The position numbers were made by a program, and so were the translations under genes. Below are positions 17,072 to 26,384 of a stretch of DNA of 64,000 bases, one piece after another. Every line of letters begins with the position of its first letter. Position 1 is the stretch's first letter. Under the pieces are notes generated by a model. That model was not told the origin of the DNA. It was given only the letters and a program-made list of their open reading frames with translations, and searched no databases. This stretch comes from HGW-17 sp964516435 (GTDB lineage: Bacteria > Myxococcota_A > Polyangia > HGW-17): NCBI GenBank assembly GCA_964516435.1, contig CAZEZP010000102.1, positions 1 through 64,000 on the forward strand, written 5' to 3'.

Positions 17072-18379
17072 ATGATGTCGTCTGCGGTTCTCATCGGCCT
17101 GAACATCGTGACCCTTCTGGCTTTGCTCCTGCTTCTCGCGCGCCTTTCGCGCCTGACGTCCGGCAGCGCCGGAAACACGCAGAACCTGCAGGATGAGATG
17201 CGCAGCCTGCGGATGGAATGGACACAGTGGGGAAAACTCCTGCGCGAGGAAATCGCGGGAAGCTCCCAGGCCGCCATGGCGCTTCTGCACCAGAACCAGA
17301 ACACGTTCGCCGAAACCCAGCGCCAGCAGTTGAAGGACGTGCAGGACCGCATGAACCAACTGCTGATGGTCGTGCAGAACCAGTTGAACCAGATGCGCGA
17401 GGGGATCGAGAAGCGCGTGGCGGGCCTGCAGGAGGGCAATGAACGAAAACTCGAGGAAATGCGCCGGCTGGTGGATGAGAAACTGCACGAATCGCTGGAG
17501 AAGCGCCTTGGCGAATCCTTCAAAATCGTCAGCGAACGGCTGGAGGCGGTCCACAAGGGCCTGGGCGAAATGCAGAATCTCGCCGCCGGCGTGGGGGATC
17601 TGAAGCGGGTGCTTTCCAACGTCAAGGCGCGCGGCACGTGGGGCGAAATGCAGTTGGGCGCCATCCTCGAACAGGTCCTGGCGCCGGGACAGTATGAAAG
17701 GAACGTGAAAGTCAATCCGGCCAAAAACCTTCTGGTGGAATACGCCGTGCGGCTACCGGGTCCATCCGGGGAACAGGGGGATGGTGTGTGGCTGCCCATC
17801 GACGCGAAGTTTCCGCAGGAAGACTACCTGCGCCTGCAGGCCGCCGCGGAGAAGGCCGACGAGAACGCCGTCCAGGAAGCCGTACGCGGGCTGGAGAAAG
17901 CCATCCTCAAGGCAGCCGAAGACATCCACCAGAAATACGTGTGCCCGCCCCACTCCACGGACTTCGCCATCCTCTTCCTGCCCACGGAGGGCCTGTACGC
18001 GGAAGTGCTGCGCAACCCGAACCTCGCGGGCGACCTGCTGGTGAAGCATCGCGTGGTGCCGGCGGGGCCCACCACGATGGCGGCCATCCTGAGCAGCCTG
18101 CGCCTGGGGTTCCAGACGCTGGCCATCCAGCGGCGCTCCGCGGAGGTCTGGACCATGCTGGGCGCCGTGAAGACGGAATTCCAGAAGTTCGCGGAGCAAC
18201 TGGGGAAAGTCAAGAAAAACCTGAACGCGGCCATTGGCAACCTGGAAAGAACGGAAACCCGCACCCGGGCCATCACGCGCGCCCTGAAAAACGTGGAGAA
18301 ACTGCCCGAAAATCAGGTGCAGACGTATTTTCCAGAAACGCAAACGGCCAGCGAAGAGGAGGAAGGGGAGGAGGATTGA
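17072..18379 (+). CDS. rmuC: DNA recombination protein RmuC
   Basis: A 435-residue RmuC homologue. RmuC limits inverted-repeat recombination and has a PD-(D/E)xK-like nuclease fold. The N-terminus is a membrane anchor (LIGLNIVTLLALLLLLARL), followed by a long coiled coil to about residue 165. The RmuC domain contains LKRVLSNVKARGTWGEMQLGAI, LPIDAKFPQEDY and DFAILFLPTEGLYAEV, all diagnostic for the family. It starts 83 bases after the S1 gene behind a GGAGGTGATTTC ribosome site and ends 12 bases from the convergent methyltransferase gene. Length is normal. Confidence 0.93.
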   Translation: MMSSAVLIGLNIVTLLALLLLLARLSRLTSGSAGNTQNLQDEMRSLRMEWTQWGKLLREEIAGSSQAAMALLHQNQNTFAETQRQQLKDVQDRMNQLLMVVQNQLNQMREGIEKRVAGLQEGNERKLEEMRRLVDEKLHESLEKRLGESFKIVSERLEAVHKGLGEMQNLAAGVGDLKRVLSNVKARGTWGEMQLGAILEQVLAPGQYERNVKVNPAKNLLVEYAVRLPGPSGEQGDGVWLPIDAKFPQEDYLRLQAAAEKADENAVQEAVRGLEKAILKAAEDIHQKYVCPPHSTDFAILFLPTEGLYAEVLRNPNLAGDLLVKHRVVPAGPTTMAAILSSLRLGFQTLAIQRRSAEVWTMLGAVKTEFQKFAEQLGKVKKNLNAAIGNLERTETRTRAITRALKNVEKLPENQVQTYFPETQTASEEEEGEED

Positions 18380-18391
18380 ACGACAGCCCGT

Positions 18392-19360
18392 TCAGGCTTT
18401 CGGAATGACGGCATGCCAGTTCTCCAGCCACGCTTCGACGGAATCCGGGGAATCGAGGGTGTCGGGGTCCCCCGTGAACGCCCCGCCCGGCCAGGACAGG
18501 CGCCATTTCCACTGGGGAACGCCGCCCAGCATGCGCGGCCACAGATCGAAACGCACCCGCCCCTGCACCGGAGCGTCGAGGCGCACCGGGAAAAAGCATT
18601 GGCTCCAGTGGGTCGCGCCCGATTCCGGCGCATTGGCCAGTTCCACGCCTTTTGCCAGTTGCGAGGAGAACCACAGGCCCACGCCGTCGAACGCGCGCGG
18701 CGCATCGAATTCCCAGACGGCCGTGAACACGTCCGGCAGTTCGTCGAAGCCGGGCCGGCCCGCGTAGAGCTCCACGGGCGGCGAAACGCCTTTGGCGGGC
18801 AGCGGCATCACCACCTTCGTCTGGAAAAGCGCCCCGGCGAGCCTGTCGAAGCGCAGCCCGCACATGTCGCCAAGCGCGTGCAGCCGCGCAGAAAACTCCG
18901 GAAGTTCCATGCAGGCGGCGTGCAGGCGCACAACGCCGGGAATGCACGCCCGCGGCGGGCGCGGCAACAGCCGCAGGAAGTGCGCGTGGATGGCCATGAT
19001 GTTCTCGTCGATGCCCTGGTTGCCGATCAGTTCGCTCATCACCACGTCCACGGGCCCATCGACGGGAGCAGCCGTGAGCGCCAGGATATCGGCATGCACA
19101 AACTCCACACGGTCCGAAAGCCCGTTGTCCCGGGCCAGTTCGCGCGCCTGCCGGAGAATCCGCTCCTCCCGGTCGATGCCGATCACGCGGGACGCACCTG
19201 CGCGCGCCGCCAGCATGGCCAGCACGCCGGTGCCGGTCCCCAGATCCACCACCACGTCCCCGGGGCGAACCGTGCGCGCGATGGCCTCGGCATAGGCGCG
19301 CATGCGCACTTCATCGGCCAGCATGCGCGCATGGAACTGCAAAATCGCTTCGATCCGCAT
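18392..19360 (-). CDS. PRMT-like SAM-dependent methyltransferase
   Basis: A 322-residue class I methyltransferase resembling protein arginine methyltransferases. It has the N-terminal FHARMLADEVRMRAYAEAI helix, SAM motif I VVDLGTGTGVLAMLAARAG, an acidic motif-II residue in VIGIDREE, and SELIGNQGIDEN at the place of the PRMT double-E loop. The C-terminal half is a beta-barrel-like extension as in PRMTs. Bacterial members are poorly studied and the substrate is unknown. It starts 27 bases after the DUF1667 gene with AGGAGA upstream of the ATG, so it is the last gene of the oxidoreductase operon. Confidence 0.75.
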   Translation of the reverse strand: MRIEAILQFHARMLADEVRMRAYAEAIARTVRPGDVVVDLGTGTGVLAMLAARAGASRVIGIDREERILRQARELARDNGLSDRVEFVHADILALTAAPVDGPVDVVMSELIGNQGIDENIMAIHAHFLRLLPRPPRACIPGVVRLHAACMELPEFSARLHALGDMCGLRFDRLAGALFQTKVVMPLPAKGVSPPVELYAGRPGFDELPDVFTAVWEFDAPRAFDGVGLWFSSQLAKGVELANAPESGATHWSQCFFPVRLDAPVQGRVRFDLWPRMLGGVPQWKWRLSWPGGAFTGDPDTLDSPDSVEAWLENWHAVIPKA

Positions 19361-19387
19361 GACGTCTCCTGCCTTTTCCTGTCCGCG

Positions 19388-19771
19388 TCAGGAAATGACG
19401 CGCTCCATCGTGCGGCATGCCACCACGTCCACCCCCGGCACGCCCGTGACGTCGCGCAGCAGGACCTGCCCCGCACGCACGGGGGCCTCGGCGCGCAGCC
19501 GGCGGATTTCGGCCATGGCCTGGAACAAAAGCGCCTTGGGCAGCGGCGCCGAGAGTTTCACCGGCAGCCGCTCGTAGATGGCGCCGGCTATCGGCACCGT
19601 GGTGGAAAACGTACGCCGCGGGTCGGAAAACTCCTGCCGGGCGTACTTGGCGCCCCGGCTGCACTCCTGCCCCTCGATCTCGAGGATGCGGTCTCCCTCG
19701 TGGACGAGCCGCAGGGGACACCCGATCGGGCAACTGATGCACACGTACTGCTGCACCCGGGGCTCGCTCAT
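19388..19771 (-). CDS. DUF1667 protein, small Cys-rich subunit of a glycerol-3-phosphate-oxidase-like system
   Basis: A 127-residue DUF1667 protein. The N-terminus has CISCPIGCPL and GQECSRGAKYA, a four-cysteine set likely to bind an iron-sulfur cluster or zinc. The C-terminus has the family block RTFSTTVPI and KLSAPLPKALLFQAM. DUF1667 proteins occur next to two FAD enzymes in many bacteria, and the set is usually annotated as an anaerobic-type glycerol-3-phosphate dehydrogenase. The start overlaps the stop of the FAD gene upstream (ATGA at 19768-19771), so stoichiometric co-translation is expected. Confidence 0.88.
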   Translation of the reverse strand: MSEPRVQQYVCISCPIGCPLRLVHEGDRILEIEGQECSRGAKYARQEFSDPRRTFSTTVPIAGAIYERLPVKLSAPLPKALLFQAMAEIRRLRAEAPVRAGQVLLRDVTGVPGVDVVACRTMERVIS

Positions 19772-21035
19772 GCTTCACCTCCCCCGCCGGATGCGGGAAG
19801 CAGATCGATTTGAAGGCGATCTTCATAGAATTTTTCCAGCAGATCCGGCTGGATGGTCAGGTGGATCATCTCCGCGGGCACCACGAAGCGCAACTTGCGC
19901 TCGAGCAGGTCGCCCACGCGCAGCACGCACGGAGACAGGCGCGTCTTGGCCCGCATGTAGATGGTGTGCGCTCGGTCCGGCGAGAGCGTGTGCGGCACGC
20001 AGTAGCGCACGTTGGCGCCCGGCACCAACTGGATGGTGTCCTTCGGGCGGCGCAGGCTGCGCGCATGCTCGCCGGCGAAGCGCCCCGCCCGCAGTGCCTC
20101 CTCGGTGACGTAATCCACCAGGTCGTGCACGTGCAGCACGTTGCCGCAGGCGAATACGCCCGGCAGGCTGGTGGAGAGCGTGGAATCCACGCGGGGGCCG
20201 CCCGTGACCACATCCAGCGCCAGTCCCAGGCTCTCGGAGAGTTCGTTTTCCGGAATGAGCCCGATGGACAAGAGCAGCGTGTCGCAGGGCACGTCCCAGG
20301 CGCGGGCCATGTCGGGGCGAGCCGCCTCGTCCACGGGCGCCACGGTCACGGCTTCCACACGGTCGCGCCCATGGATGCGCACGACCGTGGTGGACAGGTG
20401 CAGCGGAATGCCGAAATCGTTCAGACACTGCACCACGTTGCGCGTGAGCCCGTTGGAATAGGGCATCAGTTCGAACACGCCGGCCACCTCCACGCCTTCG
20501 AGCGTGAGCCGGCGCGCCATGATGAGCCCGATGTCGCCGGATCCCAGGATCACGGCCCGCCGCCCCGGCAGGTAGCCGTGGAGATTGACCAGTTTCTGGG
20601 CCAGCCCCGCGGTGAAAATCCCCGCCGGCCGCGTTCCCGGAATGCGCACGGCACCCCGGGTGCGCTCGCGGCAGCCCATGGCCAGCACCACCGCCCGGCA
20701 TTCCACGGTCGAAAGCCCGCCGCGGGCGGAAAGCACGTGGACCTGCCGGTTGCCGAAGGAATCCACGGCCAGCCCGGTGACGTAGGCGTTGGGTGCGACG
20801 TCGACGTCGTGCTCGAGCACGCGCATGACGAAACGTTCGGCATACTCGGGGCCGGTGAGTTCCTCCCGGAAGTAGTGCAGCCCGAAACCGGCGTGGATGC
20901 ACTGGCGCAAAATCCCGCCGGGCTCGGGCTCGCGCTCCACCACCAGCACGCGCGAGACCCCGCTCTCGAGCGCCCCCAGCGCGGCCGCCAGCCCGGCCGG
21001 CCCGCCGCCCACCACCACCACGTCGTAGCGCCGGT

Positions 21036-21051
<16 letters not shown>
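19768..21051 (-). CDS. NAD(P)/FAD-dependent oxidoreductase, second subunit of the set
   Basis: A 427-residue flavoprotein of the pyridine nucleotide-disulfide oxidoreductase class. It has an N-terminal FAD-binding GGGPAGLAAALGA, a second dinucleotide-binding segment AVILGSGDIGLIMARRL near residue 165, and a C-terminal FAD motif SLPGVFACGNVLHVHDLVD. It lacks the CxxxxC redox pair of thioredoxin reductases. The partner genes on both sides overlap it. It probably passes electrons between the glycerol-3-phosphate-oxidising subunit and an acceptor. Two starts are possible: 21051, four bases after GGAGG, and 21039, which makes an ATGA overlap with the upstream stop. Confidence 0.86.
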
Positions 21052-22538
<1,487 letters not shown>

Positions 22539-22625
22539 GGTCGCTCCGTCTGCCAGCCGGGAATGACGTCCGCCGGCGGCAGACGTGATTATTCGGAGGC
22601 TTTCTCCCCGATGTCAATGCCGCAT

Positions 22626-23219
22626 TCAGTTGCCGGAAGGTTTCTGCACCAGCCACAGCGTGTTGGACGACAGCCAGGACGTGCGGATGGGCAGCCACTG
22701 GGGCGCCAGTTCCCATTTCTCCTTCACTTCCAGCCCGGCCTTGTCCAGGAAGAATGTAAAAAGCCATGGCAACAAAGGAGAAACATGTCCGGACGCCTCG
22801 GCGCAGAAGGGGTCCTGAATGCGGCGCTTCTGCCGGTAGAAATGCGTGAACTCGCCCTTGAGCAGGTAGCGCAGGCGGCTGGGCAGGCTCGAAATGTTGG
22901 GCGTGCTCAGCAGGCAATGGCCCCCTGGCTCCAGAACGCGCGCCACATCCCGCAGGAATGCCTGGGGATTCTCCAGGTGCTCGATGATTTCCAGCGCCAG
23001 AACCGTCCGCGCGCTGGCGTCGGCTTCCGGAAGCCCACGGTTCAGATCCGCCCGGACGCAGGGAATGCCGGCCGGCAGGAACTGATCCGTGTTGACGTCG
23101 CACGCCCGTACCTCGAATCCCATGTCCGACAGGCGCAGGGACGTATAGCCGGAGCCTGCGCCAAGATCCACGAGCCGGCCGCGGGGCAGTTTCTCCAGAA
23201 TGTGGAACACTTTCTCCAT
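22626..23219 (-). CDS. Class I SAM-dependent methyltransferase, N-terminus displaced by a frameshift
   Basis: A 197-residue methyltransferase as read from the ATG at 23219. SAM motif I is GRLVDLGAGSGYTSLRLSDMG and the post-motif block is VLALEIIEHLENPQAFL with LEPGGHCLLSTPN, the Methyltransf_11/12 pattern. No good ribosome site precedes 23219. Instead, AAAGGAG and an ATG at 23299 open a frame whose 26 codons would continue seamlessly into this protein if one T at 23220 were absent. The complete gene is therefore probably 22626-23299. The substrate is unknown. It is the last gene of the protease cluster, 40 bases after the small membrane peptide gene. Confidence 0.8.
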   Translation of the reverse strand: MEKVFHILEKLPRGRLVDLGAGSGYTSLRLSDMGFEVRACDVNTDQFLPAGIPCVRADLNRGLPEADASARTVLALEIIEHLENPQAFLRDVARVLEPGGHCLLSTPNISSLPSRLRYLLKGEFTHFYRQKRRIQDPFCAEASGHVSPLLPWLFTFFLDKAGLEVKEKWELAPQWLPIRTSWLSSNTLWLVQKPSGN

Positions 23220-23299
23220 AGACTTCCGGATGCGCCCGCATGTGAAAGGAAAGCCCCTTGTATTCCAGGTATTTCTTGCAGACCTTTTCTTCCGACATG
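23220..23299 (-). pseudogene. Displaced N-terminal segment of the methyltransferase gene
   Basis: An ATG at 23299 sits five bases after a strong AAAGGAG site. Its frame reads MSEEKVCKKYLEYKGLSF and on to HPEV, then departs from the methyltransferase frame at 23220, where a one-base shift would rejoin it at EKVFHILEKLP. Read past that point, the frame has no recognisable content. This is either a real frameshift mutation, a programmed event or a sequencing error. Confidence 0.6.
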
Positions 23300-23339
23300 A
23301 AAACTCCTTTTGCTGGAAAATAATAGTATAACAATAAAA

Positions 23340-23498
23340 CTAACTACCCAGCACGCTTTGTATGAACATAAAAAGGACAATCAACCCCAGCGGAATGCCG
23401 AACGCCACCATGAACAGGCGCCAGGGGGATTGCGACGGGGCTTCCTGCAATTTTTCCTCTGTTTCTACTTCCACGGTTTTGGATGTATGCTTTTTCAT
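23340..23498 (-). CDS. Small single-pass membrane protein, 52 residues
   Basis: This short gene encodes 52 residues: a charged N-terminal half (KKHTSKTVEVETEEK), then Trp-Arg and one hydrophobic helix (LFMVAFGIPLGLIVLFMFI), ending in QSVLGS. The predicted product is a small inner-membrane peptide with a cytoplasmic acidic tail. It has a strong ribosome site (GGAGG, spacing about seven) that lies inside the 3' arm of a long hairpin at 23505-23573. It sits between the secreted unknown and the methyltransferase gene on the same strand. No homologue is recognised; the evidence is start, ribosome site, membrane helix and context. Confidence 0.6.
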   Translation of the reverse strand: MKKHTSKTVEVETEEKLQEAPSQSPWRLFMVAFGIPLGLIVLFMFIQSVLGS

Positions 23499-23504
23499 CT
23501 TTTT

Positions 23505-23573
23505 TCCTCCACGGAAAATTCAATGCATTTCAATTCAATTTTTTTAAATATTGAATCTTATTTCCGTGGAGGA
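23505..23573 (-). promoter_or_regulatory. Long RNA hairpin covering a ribosome binding site
   Basis: A perfect 13-base inverted repeat (TCCTCCACGGAAA at 23505-23517, its complement at 23561-23573) is extended inward by a second 7-base pair of arms (ATTCAAT at 23518-23524, ATTGAAT at 23550-23556) with a 4-base bulge. In the minus-strand RNA the 3' arm contains the GGAGG site of the 52-residue gene, and the stop codon of the upstream gene (23558-23560) lies in the bulge. Neither strand has a T-run, so it is not a classic terminator. A ribosome finishing the upstream gene would open it, suggesting translational coupling (inference). Confidence 0.7.
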
Positions 23574-24001
23574 CCGCGAGGGATAAAGACGGAAGCAAAA
23601 AGCGGTTGCGCGGGATGGAATTCGTTCCGGTCCGGGGATTCCGGCATCCCCGGAACAGGTATCCAGATGCACGCGGGCAGCTGGGCCGGGCCATCATGGC
23701 CGGGATGCCAGACCCCGCGGGGAAAGGCGCGCACGAACCGCACGGCCGGCTGGAAGGACATCCGGCCCGCCCGGGAAGCCACAACTGCCGAGGTCTCGCC
23801 AGCGGGAGCCGAAGCGATGGTCTCTTCCGCAAAAAAAGTGGAGACCGGCAGGCGATGAAAACTTGCCGCGGCCTTTCCGGAGAAGACCAGCAGCAAAGAA
23901 ATCAGCAGATGGACAACCCCTCTTTTCGCTTTTTCCCAGTTCTGCGCGGGAATGAGAAAAGAAAGATGCGTGTCCACGAAACCTCGCCGCCGGGAATGCA
24001 T
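23558..24001 (-). CDS. Hypothetical secreted protein
   Basis: Not recognised. Read from ATG 24001 it has 147 residues; a GTG at 23977 preceded by CGAGG is an alternative start. A hydrophobic segment (GVVHLLISLLLVF) followed by SGKAAASF looks like a signal peptide, and the remainder is Pro/Arg/Phe-rich, ending in SVFIPRGPPRK. It follows the protease gene by 96 bases on the same strand. Its stop codon is inside the hairpin controlling the small membrane peptide, which supports its being translated. Codon character is only moderately convincing, so both existence and start are uncertain. Confidence 0.42.
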   Translation of the reverse strand: MHSRRRGFVDTHLSFLIPAQNWEKAKRGVVHLLISLLLVFSGKAAASFHRLPVSTFFAEETIASAPAGETSAVVASRAGRMSFQPAVRFVRAFPRGVWHPGHDGPAQLPACIWIPVPGMPESPDRNEFHPAQPLFASVFIPRGPPRK

Positions 24002-24097
24002 AACGGCACGGAAGACGATACTCCTCTTTTCAGGCAAGGCAAGAGATTTTCCGCCCCATCGCGAATGGAGCGCGAACCGCCGTGGAAAACCGGTGCA

Positions 24098-26215
24098 TCA
24101 GCGCAGGCGCCGGCGTGCCCGCAAGCCCCAGAGCAGCAGGAACGAAAATCCCAGGATGCCCGGCGTGCCCGACAAAGAGGCACTGCCGCTGCTGGAGCAG
24201 CCGGAAGCCTTCCCCGAGGAGCGGCATTCCGCAGCATCCTGGCAGCCGGGATCCGCGCAGTCCACGAGACCGTCGCGGTTGTTGTCGATACCGTCACCGC
24301 ACAACTCCGGGAGAGAAACGGCGCAGGCGCTGTGCGAAAAACACTGTGGATCCAGGCAGTCGATCCGGCCGTTGCCATTGTCGTCGATGCCGTTGGTGCA
24401 GGTCTCCGGAATCTCCATGCAGCCGGCGAAGGTGGCGCAGAAGGGATCGTCGCAGTCCACCCATCCGTCCCGGTCGTCGTCGGTCCCATTGTCGCAGATT
24501 TCATTCCCCGGCAGGTTGCAGTTCGGATGCGAGACGCAGTCGGCGTCGGAGCAGTCGATCAGGCCGTCGCGGTCGTTGTCGACGCGATCCGTGCAGTTCT
24601 CTGGCTCCACCACCACGCAGGCCGAATGGCCCGTGCAGTCGGCATCGGCGCAGTCCGTGCGGCCGTCGCGATCGTCGTCGACGCCGTTGTTGCAATCCTC
24701 GGGGGATGGCGGCGTGCAGGCCGAATCACTGGCGCAGTCAGGATCCGAGCAGTCCCGCTTGCCGTCGCCGTCGTCATCGAGGCCGTTGTTGCAGTTCTCC
24801 GCGGTGATGCAGGCCGGATTGCCCGAACAGTCGGTGTCGGAACAGTCCCGGCGCCCATCGCCATCGTCATCGAGGCCGTTGTTGCAGTTCTCCGCCGTCC
24901 CGCCCGAAGTGCAGGAAATGGACAGCGTGTAGGAACCCGGATTCTCATAGGTTTCCACGATGAGGTAGTGGGCCGAGGAATCCATGGTGAACGAGATCTG
25001 CTCGGTGGCGCCGGCCTGATTGATGGACGCCTCCACGCAGGTGCTGGGACCGCAGGTTCCCGTGGAATGGATGAGGTCCAGATCCGAGGTCGAGGATGCG
25101 AGAGTGAGCGTAGCCGTGACCTGGGTCCCTGCGGCGGCCGTGACGCGATAGGCGCGCTCCGGCCCGTTTTCGGGATAGCCGCCCGTGCAGGCGGATGGAT
25201 AGTTCACATACGGCAGGTAGGCGCCCGTCGTGGTGGCACTGACGCTCTGGCCGCAGGCGATCGCGGCGGCATTGCCGCATGCGTCCTGATTGCAGACGGA
25301 CTGCGAGGCGCAGGCCGGATCCGCGCAATCGATGCTCCCGTTGCCGTCGTCGTCGACGCCGTTGGTGCAGTTCTCCGGCGTCGTCACCCCCAGAAAGGAA
25401 TTGATGTAGCTTTCGAACGCGTCCACTTTCGTGGCGGCGCCGAAATAGTCGCACTGGTTGCTCGAGTTCGTCAGCACCCAGGAATTGACGCCGGCCACGT
25501 ATTCCACGCCGTTGCGCGTCACGAAAGCCGGGCCGCCGGAATCGCCCTGGCAGATGCCGCCGCGGGAAGAATCCATGAGGATTCCGAGGGAACCCGGCGG
25601 CAACTGGGTGTAGCCGACGTTGGGCACGGTATAGTTGCAGAAACCGGAAGTCGAGCACACGATGACCGGCGGCCGGGTGATGGTGAGCTTGACGCCGCTG
25701 GTGCCGGTCTCGGTGAGGCCGAACCCCACGAACTGCAGGTTGGTGGTGTTGACATCGGCCGATGTCAACTGCAGGCTCGCCGGCAGGGGCGGAATCGGGG
25801 TCACGGTGGAGGGCGCCGCCTGGGAGAGCCGCAGCAGCGCGATGTCGTTGCGGTAGGACTGGGAGGGATCATATCCCGGATGCCGGCTCACCTCCGAAAC
25901 GGTGCGCGTGGCGTAGAACGAATTCACGTTGTTTCCGAAATACACGGTGAACGCCGAGGGCGCCAGGGTGGCGCCGCTGGAATTCACGACGCAGTGGGCC
26001 GCCGTGAGCACCACGCGGGAGGAAATCAGCGTGCCCGTGCAGGAGTTTCCCCAGCCGCCACCCAAATCCATGTACAAATACACGACCGCCTGGTGCCGGG
26101 TCGTCGTATCTGCCGTCCCGTATAGAATCCAGGAATCCGGTGAGAGCGGAAGCGTTTCCTGCTGGCAGGCCGAGAACAGCACGAGCGAAACAACCGCAAG
26201 CATCTTTTTATTCAT
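24098..26215 (-). CDS. Trypsin-like (S1) serine protease lipoprotein with Asp-rich repeats and MYXO-CTERM-like tail
   Basis: A 705-residue exported protease. The signal peptide ends at LVLFSACQ, a possible lipobox. The S1 domain at about residues 25-270 has the full triad: His in VVLTAAHCV, Asp in YRNDIALLRL, Ser in CQGDSGGPAF. Eight repeats of the type ENCNNGLDDDGDGKRDC follow, the first separated from the rest by a PPC-like beta domain (about residues 310-450). The C-terminus has a Gly-Cys, a hydrophobic helix and Arg-rich end (ASGCSSSGSASL, GFSFLLLWGL, RARRRLR) as in MYXO-CTERM sorting signals. It is probably anchored at the surface. AAAGGAG precedes the ATG and a consensus -35 TTGACA lies at 26285-26290 (minus). 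Confidence 0.88.
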   Translation of the reverse strand: MNKKMLAVVSLVLFSACQQETLPLSPDSWILYGTADTTTRHQAVVYLYMDLGGGWGNSCTGTLISSRVVLTAAHCVVNSSGATLAPSAFTVYFGNNVNSFYATRTVSEVSRHPGYDPSQSYRNDIALLRLSQAAPSTVTPIPPLPASLQLTSADVNTTNLQFVGFGLTETGTSGVKLTITRPPVIVCSTSGFCNYTVPNVGYTQLPPGSLGILMDSSRGGICQGDSGGPAFVTRNGVEYVAGVNSWVLTNSSNQCDYFGAATKVDAFESYINSFLGVTTPENCTNGVDDDGNGSIDCADPACASQSVCNQDACGNAAAIACGQSVSATTTGAYLPYVNYPSACTGGYPENGPERAYRVTAAAGTQVTATLTLASSTSDLDLIHSTGTCGPSTCVEASINQAGATEQISFTMDSSAHYLIVETYENPGSYTLSISCTSGGTAENCNNGLDDDGDGRRDCSDTDCSGNPACITAENCNNGLDDDGDGKRDCSDPDCASDSACTPPSPEDCNNGVDDDRDGRTDCADADCTGHSACVVVEPENCTDRVDNDRDGLIDCSDADCVSHPNCNLPGNEICDNGTDDDRDGWVDCDDPFCATFAGCMEIPETCTNGIDDNGNGRIDCLDPQCFSHSACAVSLPELCGDGIDNNRDGLVDCADPGCQDAAECRSSGKASGCSSSGSASLSGTPGILGFSFLLLWGLRARRRLR

Positions 26216-26302
26216 GGCGTTTCTCCTTTGGCAGGAAGGACGACGCAACCCCAACCCGTGTTATTTTTCCCAACGCAAGTACAATGTCAACGCAATTTTT
26301 CC

Positions 26303-26322
26303 TGTGAAACTGAAATTTCACA
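26303..26322. promoter_or_regulatory. Perfect inverted repeat in the protease/GGDEF divergent promoter region
   Basis: TGTGAAA and TTTCACA flank a 6-base centre in the 169-base region between the divergent protease and diguanylate cyclase genes. The position, just upstream of the candidate -35 of the protease promoter, makes it a plausible operator (inference). Confidence 0.4.
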
Positions 26323-26384
26323 ATCATCTTTGGATTTTTTCGAATTCCATTTATCCTTGCCAGAGTCCGAAAAGGAGAGAATCC

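Noticed and set aside
23505..23573. Rho-independent terminator
   Set aside because: The stem is long but neither strand has a T-run after it; one arm is followed by A residues and a start codon, so a role at the ribosome site fits better.
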